Positions 28,207 through 37,056 of a stretch of DNA of 64,000 bases are shown in pieces. The notes below the pieces were generated by a model, which was not told the DNA's origin, did not search any database, and was given only the letters and a program-made list of their open reading frames with translations. Both the position numbers and the translations under genes were made by a program. Numbering within the stretch: position 1 is the stretch's first letter; each line of letters opens with the position of its first letter. The stretch lies in NCBI GenBank assembly GCA_018241525.1, contig JAFEDR010000012.1, forward strand, positions 62,001 through 126,000, written 5' to 3'. Origin of the DNA: Pseudomonadota bacterium. Lineage in GTDB: Bacteria; Pseudomonadota; Gammaproteobacteria; Steroidobacterales; Steroidobacteraceae.

Positions 28207-29514
28207 GTGAGCCGCCTCGCCGACGCGATCGCGCCGCAGCCGGAGTACGTCGACTCGTACTACGCCGCCACGCGCCGCGAGCAGTGCCCGACGCTGCCGT
28301 TCGAAGGCGGGACGCGCGCCGACGTCTGCGTGATCGGCGGCGGTTACGCGGGCCTGTCGACGGCGCTGCATCTCGCGCGCCGTGGCGTCGACGTGGCGCT
28401 GCTCGAGCAGTCGCGGCTCGGCTGGGGCGCCTCCGGACGTCACGGCGGCCAGGTGCACGTCGGCATGCGCCGCGACCCGGTGTGGCTCGAGGCGCAGCTC
28501 GGCGAGGCCGACGCCCGGCGCTGCTGGGAGTTCGCGCTCGCGGCGCGCGAGCACCTCGACTGGCTCGTCACGAGCTACGGCATCCAGTGCGACCTGCGGC
28601 CGGGTTACGTGCACGCCGATCACCGCGCGCGCTACTGCGCCGAGACCCGTGAACACGTCGCGCGCCTGCGGGAGCGGTACGGCTACCCGCACATCCGCTA
28701 CCTCGAGCGCGACGAGCTCGCCTCGATCGTCGCCTGCGATGGCTACCACGGCGGCTACTACGACGCGCGCGGTGGCCATCTGCACGCGCTCAACTACGCG
28801 CTCGGCATCGGCCGCGCGGCGGCGAGCCACGGTGCGCGACTGCACGAGCAGGTCGAGGTCACCGGGCTGTCGCGCACCGCCGGCGGCTGGCGCGTCGCGA
28901 CCCGGCGCGGCGAGGTCGCGGCGCAGCGGGTGGTGCTCGCCTGCAACGGCTACCTGCGCCGGCTCGCGCCGTCGGTGGAGCGCCACGTGATGCCGATCAA
29001 CAACTTCGTCGGCGTGACGGCGCCGCTCGGCGCGGAGCGGGCGCGGGCGCTGATCCGCAACGGCGCGGCGGTGTCCGACTCGCGCTTCGTCGTGAACTAC
29101 TACCGGGTGACGCCGGACGACCGGCTGCTGTTCGGCGGCGGCGAGAACTACAGCTACCGGTTCCCCGCCGACATCGCGGCGTTCGTGCGCCCGCACATGC
29201 TCGCGACGTTTCCGCAGCTCGCCGACGTGCCGTTCGACTACGCCTGGGGCGGGACGCTGGCGATCACGCCGACCCGCATGCCGTGGATCCGCGAGGTCGA
29301 ACCGGGGCTGCTGAATGCGAGCGGCTTCTCCGGGCTCGGCGTCGTGATCGCGCCGTTCGCCGGCAAGACGCTCGCCGACGCGCTCTGCGGCGAACGCGAC
29401 GCGTTCGAGCTGCTCGGCCGCGTGCCGGTGCCGGCGTTCCCGGGCGGCCCGGCGCTGCGCGGGCCGACGCTGGTGGCGGCGATGCTTTTTTACGCGCTCA
29501 GGGATCGTCTCTGA
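28207..29514 (+). CDS. puuB: FAD-dependent amine oxidoreductase (PuuB/OrdL-like)
   Basis: A 435-residue DAO-family flavoenzyme. The FAD motif VCVIGGGYAGLSTALHLARRG spans residues 40-60, GWGASGRHGGQVH follows, and the C-terminal LNASGFSGLGVVIAPFAGKTLADA completes the fold. PuuB oxidises gamma-glutamylputrescine to its aldehyde, and the PuuA-like gene lies next door, which supports that job. A GTG start one base after the GntR stop is used, since no later start keeps the N-terminal family segment YVDSYYAAT. It could instead oxidise another N-substituted amine. Confidence 0.82.
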   Translation: MSRLADAIAPQPEYVDSYYAATRREQCPTLPFEGGTRADVCVIGGGYAGLSTALHLARRGVDVALLEQSRLGWGASGRHGGQVHVGMRRDPVWLEAQLGEADARRCWEFALAAREHLDWLVTSYGIQCDLRPGYVHADHRARYCAETREHVARLRERYGYPHIRYLERDELASIVACDGYHGGYYDARGGHLHALNYALGIGRAAASHGARLHEQVEVTGLSRTAGGWRVATRRGEVAAQRVVLACNGYLRRLAPSVERHVMPINNFVGVTAPLGAERARALIRNGAAVSDSRFVVNYYRVTPDDRLLFGGGENYSYRFPADIAAFVRPHMLATFPQLADVPFDYAWGGTLAITPTRMPWIREVEPGLLNASGFSGLGVVIAPFAGKTLADALCGERDAFELLGRVPVPAFPGGPALRGPTLVAAMLFYALRDRL

Positions 29515-29539
29515 GCCATCCGCAAGGGAAGAGGTAATC

Positions 29540-30907
29540 ATGCATGAACACACCACCTGCAAGACGGCGTCCGTAGACGAGTGGCACGCGTTTCACGCCG
29601 CCAACCCGGACATCGAGGCGATCGACGCGTTCGTGATCGACTCCTGCGGCAACACCGCGGGCAAGCGCCTGCCGGCGTCGGATGCGGCGAAGCTGTACGC
29701 CGAGGGCCTGCAGTTTTCGGCCTCCTGCTTCGTCGCCGACTGCCGCGGGCTCGGCCATGACGCCGGCGGTCTCGGCAAGTCGGACGGCGACCCCGACGGC
29801 GTCGCCCGGCCGCTCCCCGGCACGCTGTGCCGCGCGCCGTGGACGCGCGAGCCGACCGCCCAGGTCGTGTGCCACATGGTCGACTTTGCCGAGGGCAAGG
29901 ACCTCTGGTTCGATCCGCGGGTGATCCTCGGCGACGTCGTCGCGCAGTGTCGCGGCGCGGGCCTGCACCCGGTGGTCGCCTGCGAGCTCGAGTTCTACCT
30001 GATCGATCCGCATCGCGGCAGCGACGGGCGGATCGTCCCGGCGGCGCTGCCCGGCCGCCCGTCTGCGCGGCGCGCCGCGAACCTGTCGCTCGAGGCGGTC
30101 GAGGAGGCGTCGGAGTTCCTGCGCCGCGTCAACGAGGCGGCGCTCGCCCAGGGCCTGCCGGTGTGCGGTGCGGTCGCGGAGTACGGCATCGGCCAATACG
30201 AGGTGAACCTGCGCCACGTCGCCGATCCGCTGCTGGCCGCCGACCACGCGGTGCTGCTGAAGCGTCTCGTCAAGGGCGTGGCGCGCGCGATGGGCATGGA
30301 GGCGACGTTCATGGCGAAGCCGTTCATGTCCCAGCCCGGCAGCGGCCTGCACGTGCACGTGAGCCTGGTCGACGAGGCGGGCCGCAACCGCTTCGGCGCG
30401 GCCGGTGGCGAGGCGCTGCTGCGCCAGGGCATCGCCGGCATGCAGGCGCTGCTGTACGACTCGTTCGCGCTGTTCGCACCCAACTTCAACTCGCAGCGGC
30501 GCTATCTGGGGCTGTTCGTGCCGACCTCGCGCGACTGGGCGAGCAACAACCGCAGCGTCGCGTTCCGCATCCCGCCGGGCCGCGGCGAGGCCTGCCGCAT
30601 CGAGCACCGGGTCGCGGGCGCGGACGCGAGCCCGCACCTGACGGTCGCGGCGATCCTGGCGGCGCTGCTGCACGGCACGCGCCATCGCCTCGAGGCGACC
30701 GCGCCGCTCGAGGGCGTCGCGAGCACCGGCGGCGACCCGGACTTCCCGGGCGACCTGATCGTCGCGCTCGACCGGCTGGCCGGCTCGCGCGCGCTGGCCG
30801 AGTACCTGCCCGCACGGTTCCTGCAGGTCTACGCGGAGTCGAAGCGCGGCGAGTACCTCGAGTTCATCGAGGAGCTGTTCCCGCGCGAGTACGACTTCTA
30901 TGTCTGA
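29540..30907 (+). CDS. puuA: Glutamine synthetase-like gamma-glutamylpolyamine synthetase
   Basis: A 455-residue member of the glutamine synthetase superfamily. Metal and substrate motifs are visible: ACELEFYL, GIGQYEVNL, GSGLHVHVSL, NNRSVAFRIP and RIEHRVAGADASPHL. Next to a PuuB-type oxidase this is most likely the ATP-dependent ligase that joins glutamate to putrescine or other amines, rather than assimilatory GlnA, from which it differs in length and loops. A good GAAGAGG lies before the ATG. It overlaps the following aminotransferase gene by 8 bases, so the two are translationally coupled. Confidence 0.85.
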   Translation: MHEHTTCKTASVDEWHAFHAANPDIEAIDAFVIDSCGNTAGKRLPASDAAKLYAEGLQFSASCFVADCRGLGHDAGGLGKSDGDPDGVARPLPGTLCRAPWTREPTAQVVCHMVDFAEGKDLWFDPRVILGDVVAQCRGAGLHPVVACELEFYLIDPHRGSDGRIVPAALPGRPSARRAANLSLEAVEEASEFLRRVNEAALAQGLPVCGAVAEYGIGQYEVNLRHVADPLLAADHAVLLKRLVKGVARAMGMEATFMAKPFMSQPGSGLHVHVSLVDEAGRNRFGAAGGEALLRQGIAGMQALLYDSFALFAPNFNSQRRYLGLFVPTSRDWASNNRSVAFRIPPGRGEACRIEHRVAGADASPHLTVAAILAALLHGTRHRLEATAPLEGVASTGGDPDFPGDLIVALDRLAGSRALAEYLPARFLQVYAESKRGEYLEFIEELFPREYDFYV

Positions 30908-32273
30908 GGCGGCCGGCGGCCGCGAGCGCGGCATCCTGCGCGAGCGGCTGGCGGCCTTCGCGGCGGCGGAGCGGGTGCGCTATGCGCGCGCCCGGCCGCG
31001 CGCCGCGGCGCTCGCAGCCGGCGGCGCCGGCTACTACGCGGGCGTGCCGATGCACTGGATGCTCGACTGGCCGCTGCCGTTCCCGATGGTGGTGGCGGAT
31101 GCGCGTGGCGCGTCGCTGACCGACGTCGACGGCCACGAGCTCGCCGACTTCTGCCTCGGCGACACCGGCTCGATGTTCGGCCATTCGCCGGAGCCGGTGC
31201 TGCGGGCGCTCGCGGCCCAGAGCGGCCATGGCTTCGCGTACATGCTGCCGACGGAGCACTCGGTCGCGGTTGGACGGCTGCTGGTCGAGCGCTTCGGCCT
31301 GCCGCACTGGCAGATCGCGACCACGGCCTCGGACGCGAATCGCTTCGCGCTACGGATCGCGCGCGGCGTCACGAACCGGCCGAAGATCCTGGTGATGAAC
31401 GGCTGCTACCACGGCGCCGTCGACGAGACCTACGTCGAGCTCCACTCAGGCCAGGCGCGCAGCCGCCCGGCGCTGATCGGCCAGTTCACCGACCTCGCGG
31501 CCGAGACGCGCGTCGTCGAGTTCAACGACGTCGGCGCGCTCGAGGCGGCGCTCGCGGCGCGCGACGTCGCCTGCGTGATCACCGAGCCGGTGCTCACCAA
31601 CTGCTGCATGGTGCTGCCGGCGCCCGGCTACCACGCGGCGTTGCGGCGTGCGACGCGGGCAACCGGCACGCTGCTGCTGATCGACGAGACGCACACGATC
31701 TCGACCGGCCCCGGCGGCTATACGCGCGCCCACGGGCTCGAGCCGGACCTGTTCGTGGTCGGCAAGCCGATCGCAGGCGGGGTGCCGGCCAGCGCCTGGG
31801 GATTCAGCGAGGAGGTCGCGGTCGGCTGGGACCGGCTGCGGCGCGAGAAGCCGCCCGGCCACTCGGGGCTCGGCACGACGCTCTCGGCCAACGCGCTCGC
31901 GATGGCGACCATGCACGCGACGCTCGCCGAGGTGATGACCCCCGCCGCCTACGCCCACATGGAGGCGCTGGCGGTGCGCCTTGCGGCGGGTCTGGCGGGG
32001 GTCATCGACGGGCGGGGACTGCCGTGGCACGTCGCGCGGGTCGGGGCGCGGGTCGAGTTCATCTGCGCGCCCGGCCCGCTGCGCAACGGCAGCGAGGCGG
32101 CGGCCGCGCACGCCCCGGCGCTGGAGCAGGCGATCCACGTCGGGCTCCTGAACCGCGGCTGCCTGATCGCGCCGTTCCACAACATGATGCTGCTGTGCCC
32201 GGCGACCCGCAGCGAGCAGGTCGATCAGCTGGTCGGCGCGTTCGGCGAGGTGGCGGCGGCGCTCGCCGGCTGA
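30900..32273 (+). CDS. Class III aminotransferase, glutamate-1-semialdehyde aminomutase-like
   Basis: A 457-residue PLP enzyme with the fold order of glutamate-1-semialdehyde aminomutase (GCYHGAVDETYV, EPVLTNCCMVLP, IDETHTISTGPGG) and PLP lysine 289 in VVGKPIAGGVPA. The usual SGTEA phosphate-binding loop reads TTASDANRFALR instead. This is not hemL context; it overlaps the PuuA-like gene and ends the polyamine operon, so it probably transaminates an aminoaldehyde-derived amino acid or a beta/omega-amino acid. Exact substrate unknown. Its 3' end overlaps the convergent SRPBCC gene by 49 bases, an unusually long overlap. Confidence 0.8.
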   Translation: MSEAAGGRERGILRERLAAFAAAERVRYARARPRAAALAAGGAGYYAGVPMHWMLDWPLPFPMVVADARGASLTDVDGHELADFCLGDTGSMFGHSPEPVLRALAAQSGHGFAYMLPTEHSVAVGRLLVERFGLPHWQIATTASDANRFALRIARGVTNRPKILVMNGCYHGAVDETYVELHSGQARSRPALIGQFTDLAAETRVVEFNDVGALEAALAARDVACVITEPVLTNCCMVLPAPGYHAALRRATRATGTLLLIDETHTISTGPGGYTRAHGLEPDLFVVGKPIAGGVPASAWGFSEEVAVGWDRLRREKPPGHSGLGTTLSANALAMATMHATLAEVMTPAAYAHMEALAVRLAAGLAGVIDGRGLPWHVARVGARVEFICAPGPLRNGSEAAAAHAPALEQAIHVGLLNRGCLIAPFHNMMLLCPATRSEQVDQLVGAFGEVAAALAG

Positions 32274-32809
32274 GCGGCGGCCGGCGCCTCCTTCTCGACC
32301 AGCGCTTTCAGCTTCGCGAGACCGCGCTCGTAGTCGGCGCCGACCGCCTTGTCGAGCGTCAGGCCGACGTAGCGGCCGATCGGGTTGTTGCCGAGGTCGA
32401 TGTCCAGCGACCAGACGACCTCGGTGCCGTGCTCCCGGGTGGTCAGCGTGATCGCCGCCTTGGCCAGTCCGCCACCGCCGAACTCGAGCGCCGAGGAGAC
32501 CTTGCGGTTCGCGATCGAGCCGGTGATCTCCTGGCTGCCGGTGCCGACCTTGCTGTTGCCGGCCCAGCTCATCTTCGCACCGACGCCCTCGTCCGGCCCG
32601 GCGTAGCTGATCTTCACGTTCGGGTCGTAGTCGTTCCAGGGCGACCACTCGTTGCTCTTGCGCAGTGAGTTCAGGTACGGAAACACCGCCGCCGCCGGCC
32701 GGTCGACGACGATCCTGCGCTCGACGTGCACGCCGCGCGGCAGCAGGTAGGCGCCCCCGAGCGCGGCCACCAGCAACACCACGACGGCCCCAACGATATG
32801 CCTCAGCAT
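32225..32809 (-). CDS. Membrane-anchored SRPBCC protein
   Basis: A 194-residue protein: an N-terminal membrane segment or uncleaved signal (residues 4-24), then a polyketide-cyclase/dehydratase-type SRPBCC domain (HVERRIVVDRPAAAVFPYLNSLRKSNEWSPW; YAGPDEGVGAKMSWAGN) and an Ala/Pro-rich tail. Ligand unknown. The tail-to-tail overlap with the aminotransferase gene is 49 bases, covering much of the low-complexity tail. The first gene downstream of the pot operon, it lies 80 bases from the potC stop on the same strand. Confidence 0.8.
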   Translation of the reverse strand: MLRHIVGAVVVLLVAALGGAYLLPRGVHVERRIVVDRPAAAVFPYLNSLRKSNEWSPWNDYDPNVKISYAGPDEGVGAKMSWAGNSKVGTGSQEITGSIANRKVSSALEFGGGGLAKAAITLTTREHGTEVVWSLDIDLGNNPIGRYVGLTLDKAVGADYERGLAKLKALVEKEAPAAAQPASAAATSPNAPTS

Positions 32810-32889
32810 GTTCCACCTCGCCCACCGTCACGGCGCGGCTCCGGGCCCGCGCGTCGCCCGCACGCCGGCCCCGCGCCGGCGGCCCCGCC

Positions 32890-33750
32890 TCAGGCGTCGC
32901 GGCGCTCGCCGCGGCGCATCAGCGTCAGCGCCAGCAGCGCCGACGCGACCATCAGGAACAGGCTCACCGCGTTCAGTACCGGCGTCGCCCCCTCGCGCAT
33001 CCGACCGTACATCATGATCGTCAGCGGCGCGTCCGAGCCGACCAGCATCAGCGTGGTGTTGAAGTTCTCGAAGGACATCAGGAACGCGATCGCCGCCGAT
33101 CCGATCATCGCCGGGCGCAGATAGGGGAGGGTGATGGTGCGCAGCACCGCGGCGCGGGAGGCGCCGAGGTTGAGCGCCGCCTCCTCGAGCGTGCGGTCGA
33201 AGCGCTTCAGCCGGGCGCTGATCGTCACCGTCGCGATCGCCGCGATGTACGAGAACTGGCCGAGCACGACCAGCGGCAGGCCCGGTCGCAGGAACTCGAG
33301 CTCGAGGCCGGCGAGATCGTTGACGAGCTCGGCGATCCGGCTCGCGAAGGCGAGGATCGAGATGCCGAGGATGACGCCTGGCACCACCAGCGGCACCAGC
33401 ATCAGCAGCGACAGCGCCTCGCGGCCGCGGAAGCGGCCGCGCTCCATCAGGAACGCATTGAGCGTGCCGATCGCGACCGACAGCACCGTCACCCAGCAGG
33501 CGACGACGAAGCTGGTCCACAGGCTGCCCAGCAGCTCCTCGTCGCGAAACAGGCCGACCCGGCCGCTGGCCTCGTTGCCGAGGAACCAGTCGAGCGTGAA
33601 GCCGTGCCAGGGCGGCGCCGGGTACTCGGCATCGTTGAACGCGAACACCCCGACCGTCACCAGCGGCAGGAACAGGAACAGCAGGAAGCCGCCGAGGTAC
33701 AGCAGCGTCGTCGCCTTCAGCCAGCGCGGGCTTGGCAGCGAGGGGATCAT
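32890..33750 (-). CDS. potC: Polyamine ABC transporter permease PotC
   Basis: A 286-residue inner-membrane permease with six spans. The EAA loop (EEAALNLGASRAAVLRTITLPYLRPAMIGS) sits at about 185-215 and the N-terminal FLFLFLPLVTVGVFAFND is PotC/PotI-like. It forms the transport channel with PotB. The ATG at 33750 overlaps the potB stop in a TCAT/ATGA arrangement, so translation is coupled. A longer frame upstream is an artefact of potB. Confidence 0.9.
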   Translation of the reverse strand: MIPSLPSPRWLKATTLLYLGGFLLFLFLPLVTVGVFAFNDAEYPAPPWHGFTLDWFLGNEASGRVGLFRDEELLGSLWTSFVVACWVTVLSVAIGTLNAFLMERGRFRGREALSLLMLVPLVVPGVILGISILAFASRIAELVNDLAGLELEFLRPGLPLVVLGQFSYIAAIATVTISARLKRFDRTLEEAALNLGASRAAVLRTITLPYLRPAMIGSAAIAFLMSFENFNTTLMLVGSDAPLTIMMYGRMREGATPVLNAVSLFLMVASALLALTLMRRGERRDA

Positions 33751-34628
33751 GCGCGCCGCATCACGTCGCCGAAGCGCTGGCCGCTCAGCTTGAGGCCCAG
33801 CCAGACCATCGCGGTCGACAGCGCGAGCAGCAGGAAGCCGAAGGCCGCACCCTGCTCCCAGTTGAAGCGCGTGATGAACTGCGTGTAAATCTGCTCGGTG
33901 AACCACTGCGAGTTCTTGCCGCCGAGCAGGTTCGGCGTCAGGTAGTTGCCGAGCGTCAGCATGAACACGACGATGCAGCCGGCGGTGATGCCGGGCTTGG
34001 CGTGCGGAATCACGATCTCGCGCAGGATCGCGAAGCCGCTGGCGCCGAGGTCGTAGGCAGCCTCGATCAGCGAGTTGTCGAGGCTCTCGAAGCTGTTGAC
34101 CAGCGGCACCACCATGAAGAGCAGCGAGGTGTACACGAGCCCAACGAGGATGGTCGCATCGTGGTAGAGCAGCTCGACCGGCGCGGCGGTGAGGCCGAGG
34201 TGGTAGAGGAGCTGCGGCAGCACGCCGGATTCGCGCAAGAGGATCATCCAGCCGAGCGTACGCACCGTCTCGCTGACCCAGAACGGCAGCAGGCAGACCA
34301 CCAGCAGCAGCGCGCCGAGCCGGCCGCGTGCGAGCTTGGCGATCGTCCAGGCGACCGGGAAGGCCATCAGCAGCGTCAGCAGCGTCGCGATCGCCGACAT
34401 CACCGCGGTGCGCACGAACACGTGCCAGTAGAGGGGCTCACCGAAGAAGGTCCGGTACTGCTCGAGGCTGCGGCCGTACTCGCCGGGCCCGAGCCGCTCG
34501 CGGAACGACAGCACCGCGAGGTCGACGTGCGGCAGAACGATCAGCGCGAACAGCCACAGCAGCGGCGGCGCGAGCATCAGCCCGAGCATCAGCCGGGCCT
34601 GCAGCCGCGGTGCGGCCGCCCCGGTCAT
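33747..34628 (-). CDS. potB: Polyamine ABC transporter permease PotB
   Basis: A 293-residue permease with six spans and the EAA loop (IEAAYDLGASGFAILREIVIPHAKPGITAG) at about 190-220. The periplasmic segment after TM1 and the LPFWVSETVRTLGWMILL stretch match PotB/PotH permeases. It pairs with PotC. ATG overlaps the potA stop by 4 bases. Confidence 0.9.
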   Translation of the reverse strand: MTGAAAPRLQARLMLGLMLAPPLLWLFALIVLPHVDLAVLSFRERLGPGEYGRSLEQYRTFFGEPLYWHVFVRTAVMSAIATLLTLLMAFPVAWTIAKLARGRLGALLLVVCLLPFWVSETVRTLGWMILLRESGVLPQLLYHLGLTAAPVELLYHDATILVGLVYTSLLFMVVPLVNSFESLDNSLIEAAYDLGASGFAILREIVIPHAKPGITAGCIVVFMLTLGNYLTPNLLGGKNSQWFTEQIYTQFITRFNWEQGAAFGFLLLALSTAMVWLGLKLSGQRFGDVMRRA

Positions 34629-35740
34629 GCGGCCGGCGCGGCGTAGCAGACCGCGCGTTCCGGGTCGAAGCTGAAATGCACCGGTTCGCCGACCTTGAGG
34701 TCGGCGTAGCGGCCGGTCTGCGGCAGCGCGATGCGGAACTCGAAGCGCGTCGCGCGCTCGCGCAGCAGCACGGCGGAATTCGCGCCGTCGAACAGCAGGC
34801 TCTCGACGAGGCCGACGTGGGCCGGCTGGCCGGGCGGCAGCTCGCCGGGCGAGCGGCCGAGCGAGGCGACTTCCGGGCGGACGAAGGCCTCGGCGGCCGC
34901 GCCCGCCGCGAGCGGCGCGCTCATGCGTGCGCGCACCGTCCAGCCGCCGGCGGTCACCACCTCGGCAATCGCGCCCTCGGCGGCGGTGACCCGCCCGGGG
35001 ATGCGGTTGTTGGCGCCGACAAAGCCGGCCACGAAGGCGGTGGCCGGGGCGTAGTAGAGTTCCTGCGGCGTGCCGAGCTGTTCGAAGCGGCCGCGATTCA
35101 TGACCGCGACGTGGTCGGACAGCACCAGCGCCTCCGACTGATCGTGCGTGATGTACACGAAGGTCGTGCCGAAGGCCGCCTGCAGCTGCTTGAGCTCGAT
35201 CTTCATGTGCTCGCGCAGCTTCAGGTCGAGCGCGCCGAGCGGCTCGTCGAGCAGCAGCAGCGTCGGCTCGAGCACGAGGCTGCGCGCGATCGCGACGCGC
35301 TGGCGCTGGCCCCCGGACATCTCGTCGACCCGCTTGCCGCCGGCGCCGCCGAGCCCGACGCGCTCGAGCATCGCCTCGGCGCGGCGCAGCCGCTCGGCGC
35401 GCGGCACGCCGCGGCGCGCGAGCCCGAAGGCGACGTTCTCGCCGACCGACATCATCGGGAACAGCGCCAGCTGCTGGAACACCATGTTCACCGGCCGGCG
35501 GTTCGGGCCGACGCCCGCCATGCTGCGGCCGCCGATCACGATGTCGCCGTCGTCCGGCTGAATGAAGCCGGCGATCATGCGCAGCAACGTCGTCTTGCCG
35601 CAGCCCGACGGGCCAAGGATCGAGAAGAAGCTGCCGCGGGTGACGCTGAAGGTCAGCGAGTCGACCGCGGTATGGTCCGCGAAGCGCTTGACGACGGCGC
35701 GGACCTCGAGGTCGGCCGCCGCCGGGGCCGCGGCGCTCAA
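34625..35740 (-). CDS. potA: Polyamine ABC transporter ATPase PotA
   Basis: A 371-residue ATPase. Walker A GPSGCGKTTL, Q-loop VFQQLALFP, signature MSGGQRQRVA, Walker B LLLLDEPLGALD and H-loop THDQSEAL are intact; a TOBE domain with FVGANNRIPG follows (from about 245). The start is inferred to be TTG at 35740, which overlaps the potD TGA stop (TTGA); the longer frame upstream lies inside potD in another frame. Position in the operon and TOBE segment fit a spermidine/putrescine importer. Confidence 0.88.
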   Translation of the reverse strand: MSAAAPAAADLEVRAVVKRFADHTAVDSLTFSVTRGSFFSILGPSGCGKTTLLRMIAGFIQPDDGDIVIGGRSMAGVGPNRRPVNMVFQQLALFPMMSVGENVAFGLARRGVPRAERLRRAEAMLERVGLGGAGGKRVDEMSGGQRQRVAIARSLVLEPTLLLLDEPLGALDLKLREHMKIELKQLQAAFGTTFVYITHDQSEALVLSDHVAVMNRGRFEQLGTPQELYYAPATAFVAGFVGANNRIPGRVTAAEGAIAEVVTAGGWTVRARMSAPLAAGAAAEAFVRPEVASLGRSPGELPPGQPAHVGLVESLLFDGANSAVLLRERATRFEFRIALPQTGRYADLKVGEPVHFSFDPERAVCYAAPAA

Positions 35741-36798
35741 TTGGCGGCCTTCACGCGATCGAGCACCCGTCCCTCGATCTCCTCGAGGCCGGCGGGGATC
35801 GCCGGGTACCACTTCACGGTCTTGAAGCCGTCGGGGAAGCTCTCCTTGAACTGCTCCTTGAGGCGCGGCTCCATCAGCTGCTCGGCGCCCTTCGAGGCCG
35901 AGAAGTTGCCGACCGCCTTGGCGATCTTCGCGGCGACGTCCGGCCGCATCGTGAAGTTGATCCACTGGTAGGCGCCGGCATCGTTCTTGCCGCGGGCCGG
36001 CAGCACGAACGTATCCATCCAGGCGATCGCGCCGGACTTCGGGTTGACGAAGCGGATGTCGGGGTTCTCCCGGTTCAGGCGCCAGGCGCCCGAGTCCCAC
36101 ATCATCGCCGCGACGATCTCGCCGGAGCGCACGCCGTTCAGCAGCTGGTCCTTGTTGTCGTAGAAGAACCGGAAGTTCGCCTTGCAGGCGATCAGCGTGC
36201 GGCCGACGTCGTCCATCAGCGCGGCGTAGGCCTTGGTGTTGCCGTAGAGGGCGAACGGGTCCTTGCCCGAGGCGAGCGCGAAGGCCATCAGCGTCGGCCG
36301 CTTGAGCCGCACCGCGGTCTTGCCCTTCAGCTCCGGCTTGCACAGGTCCGTGTAGTCGGCGACCTTCGCCTTCTTCGAGTTGACCACCAGCCCCTCGGCG
36401 CCCCACACGTACGGCAGCGCGTACAGCTTGCCGTCGACGGTCGCGTTCTTCTTCGCGATCTCGACGAGCTCCGGCACGAACTGCGCGAGGTTGACCTTCG
36501 CGACGTCGATCGGCTTGTAGATCCGGAACTCCTGCTGGGCACCGACGATGCGGTCCTGCGACGGCTGCGCGAGGTCGAAGCCCGCGCCGCCGGTGGCGCG
36601 CAGCTTGGAGATCATCTCCTCGTTGTTCGACAGCGTCAGCTCGACCTGGATGCCGGTCTCGGCCTTGAACTGCGCGACGATCTCGGCCGGCACGTAGTCG
36701 GCCCAGGTGATGATGCGCAGTCGTTTGGCGTCGTCGGCCGCGGCCGATCCTGCGAGCGCGAGCCCGACGATCCAGAGGAGCAGCCTGCCGAGTGCCAT
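35737..36798 (-). CDS. potD: Polyamine-binding periplasmic protein PotD/SpuD-like
   Basis: A 353-residue substrate-binding protein. A signal peptide ends at SAAADD (about 21-22), and the mature start LRIITWADYVPAEIVAQFKAETGI is the classic PotD/PotF beginning. Further family marks are WGAEGLVVN, GEIVAAMMWDSGAW and FVLPARGKNDAGAYQWINF. It would capture putrescine, spermidine or a related amine for PotBC. It is first in the potDABC order, where a ribosome site (GGAGTC) precedes the ATG. The residues that separate putrescine from spermidine specificity cannot be judged by eye. Confidence 0.9.
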   Translation of the reverse strand: MALGRLLLWIVGLALAGSAAADDAKRLRIITWADYVPAEIVAQFKAETGIQVELTLSNNEEMISKLRATGGAGFDLAQPSQDRIVGAQQEFRIYKPIDVAKVNLAQFVPELVEIAKKNATVDGKLYALPYVWGAEGLVVNSKKAKVADYTDLCKPELKGKTAVRLKRPTLMAFALASGKDPFALYGNTKAYAALMDDVGRTLIACKANFRFFYDNKDQLLNGVRSGEIVAAMMWDSGAWRLNRENPDIRFVNPKSGAIAWMDTFVLPARGKNDAGAYQWINFTMRPDVAAKIAKAVGNFSASKGAEQLMEPRLKEQFKESFPDGFKTVKWYPAIPAGLEEIEGRVLDRVKAAN

Positions 36799-37056
36799 CG
36801 TGACTCCTGCGCGTGCGGACGGACGCCCGCGGTCGCGCGGGTCCGGTCAAGGTTACCGGGACTGCCGACGGTCGTCACCCGCCGGCCCGGCGCGGCGCAT
36901 GGCGCATTGCAGCGTCGCGCCGGCCGCGGCGGCGCTTCCACCGGGCGCGGCAGGGTCTATGCTTGGGGGTGCGCGCCCGGGACGACGGGTGCCGGTTGCG
37001 GAAGATGCGGAGCGAGCGTCCTGGCCGGGTCGGCTAACGTACCGGTGGAGGTTGCC

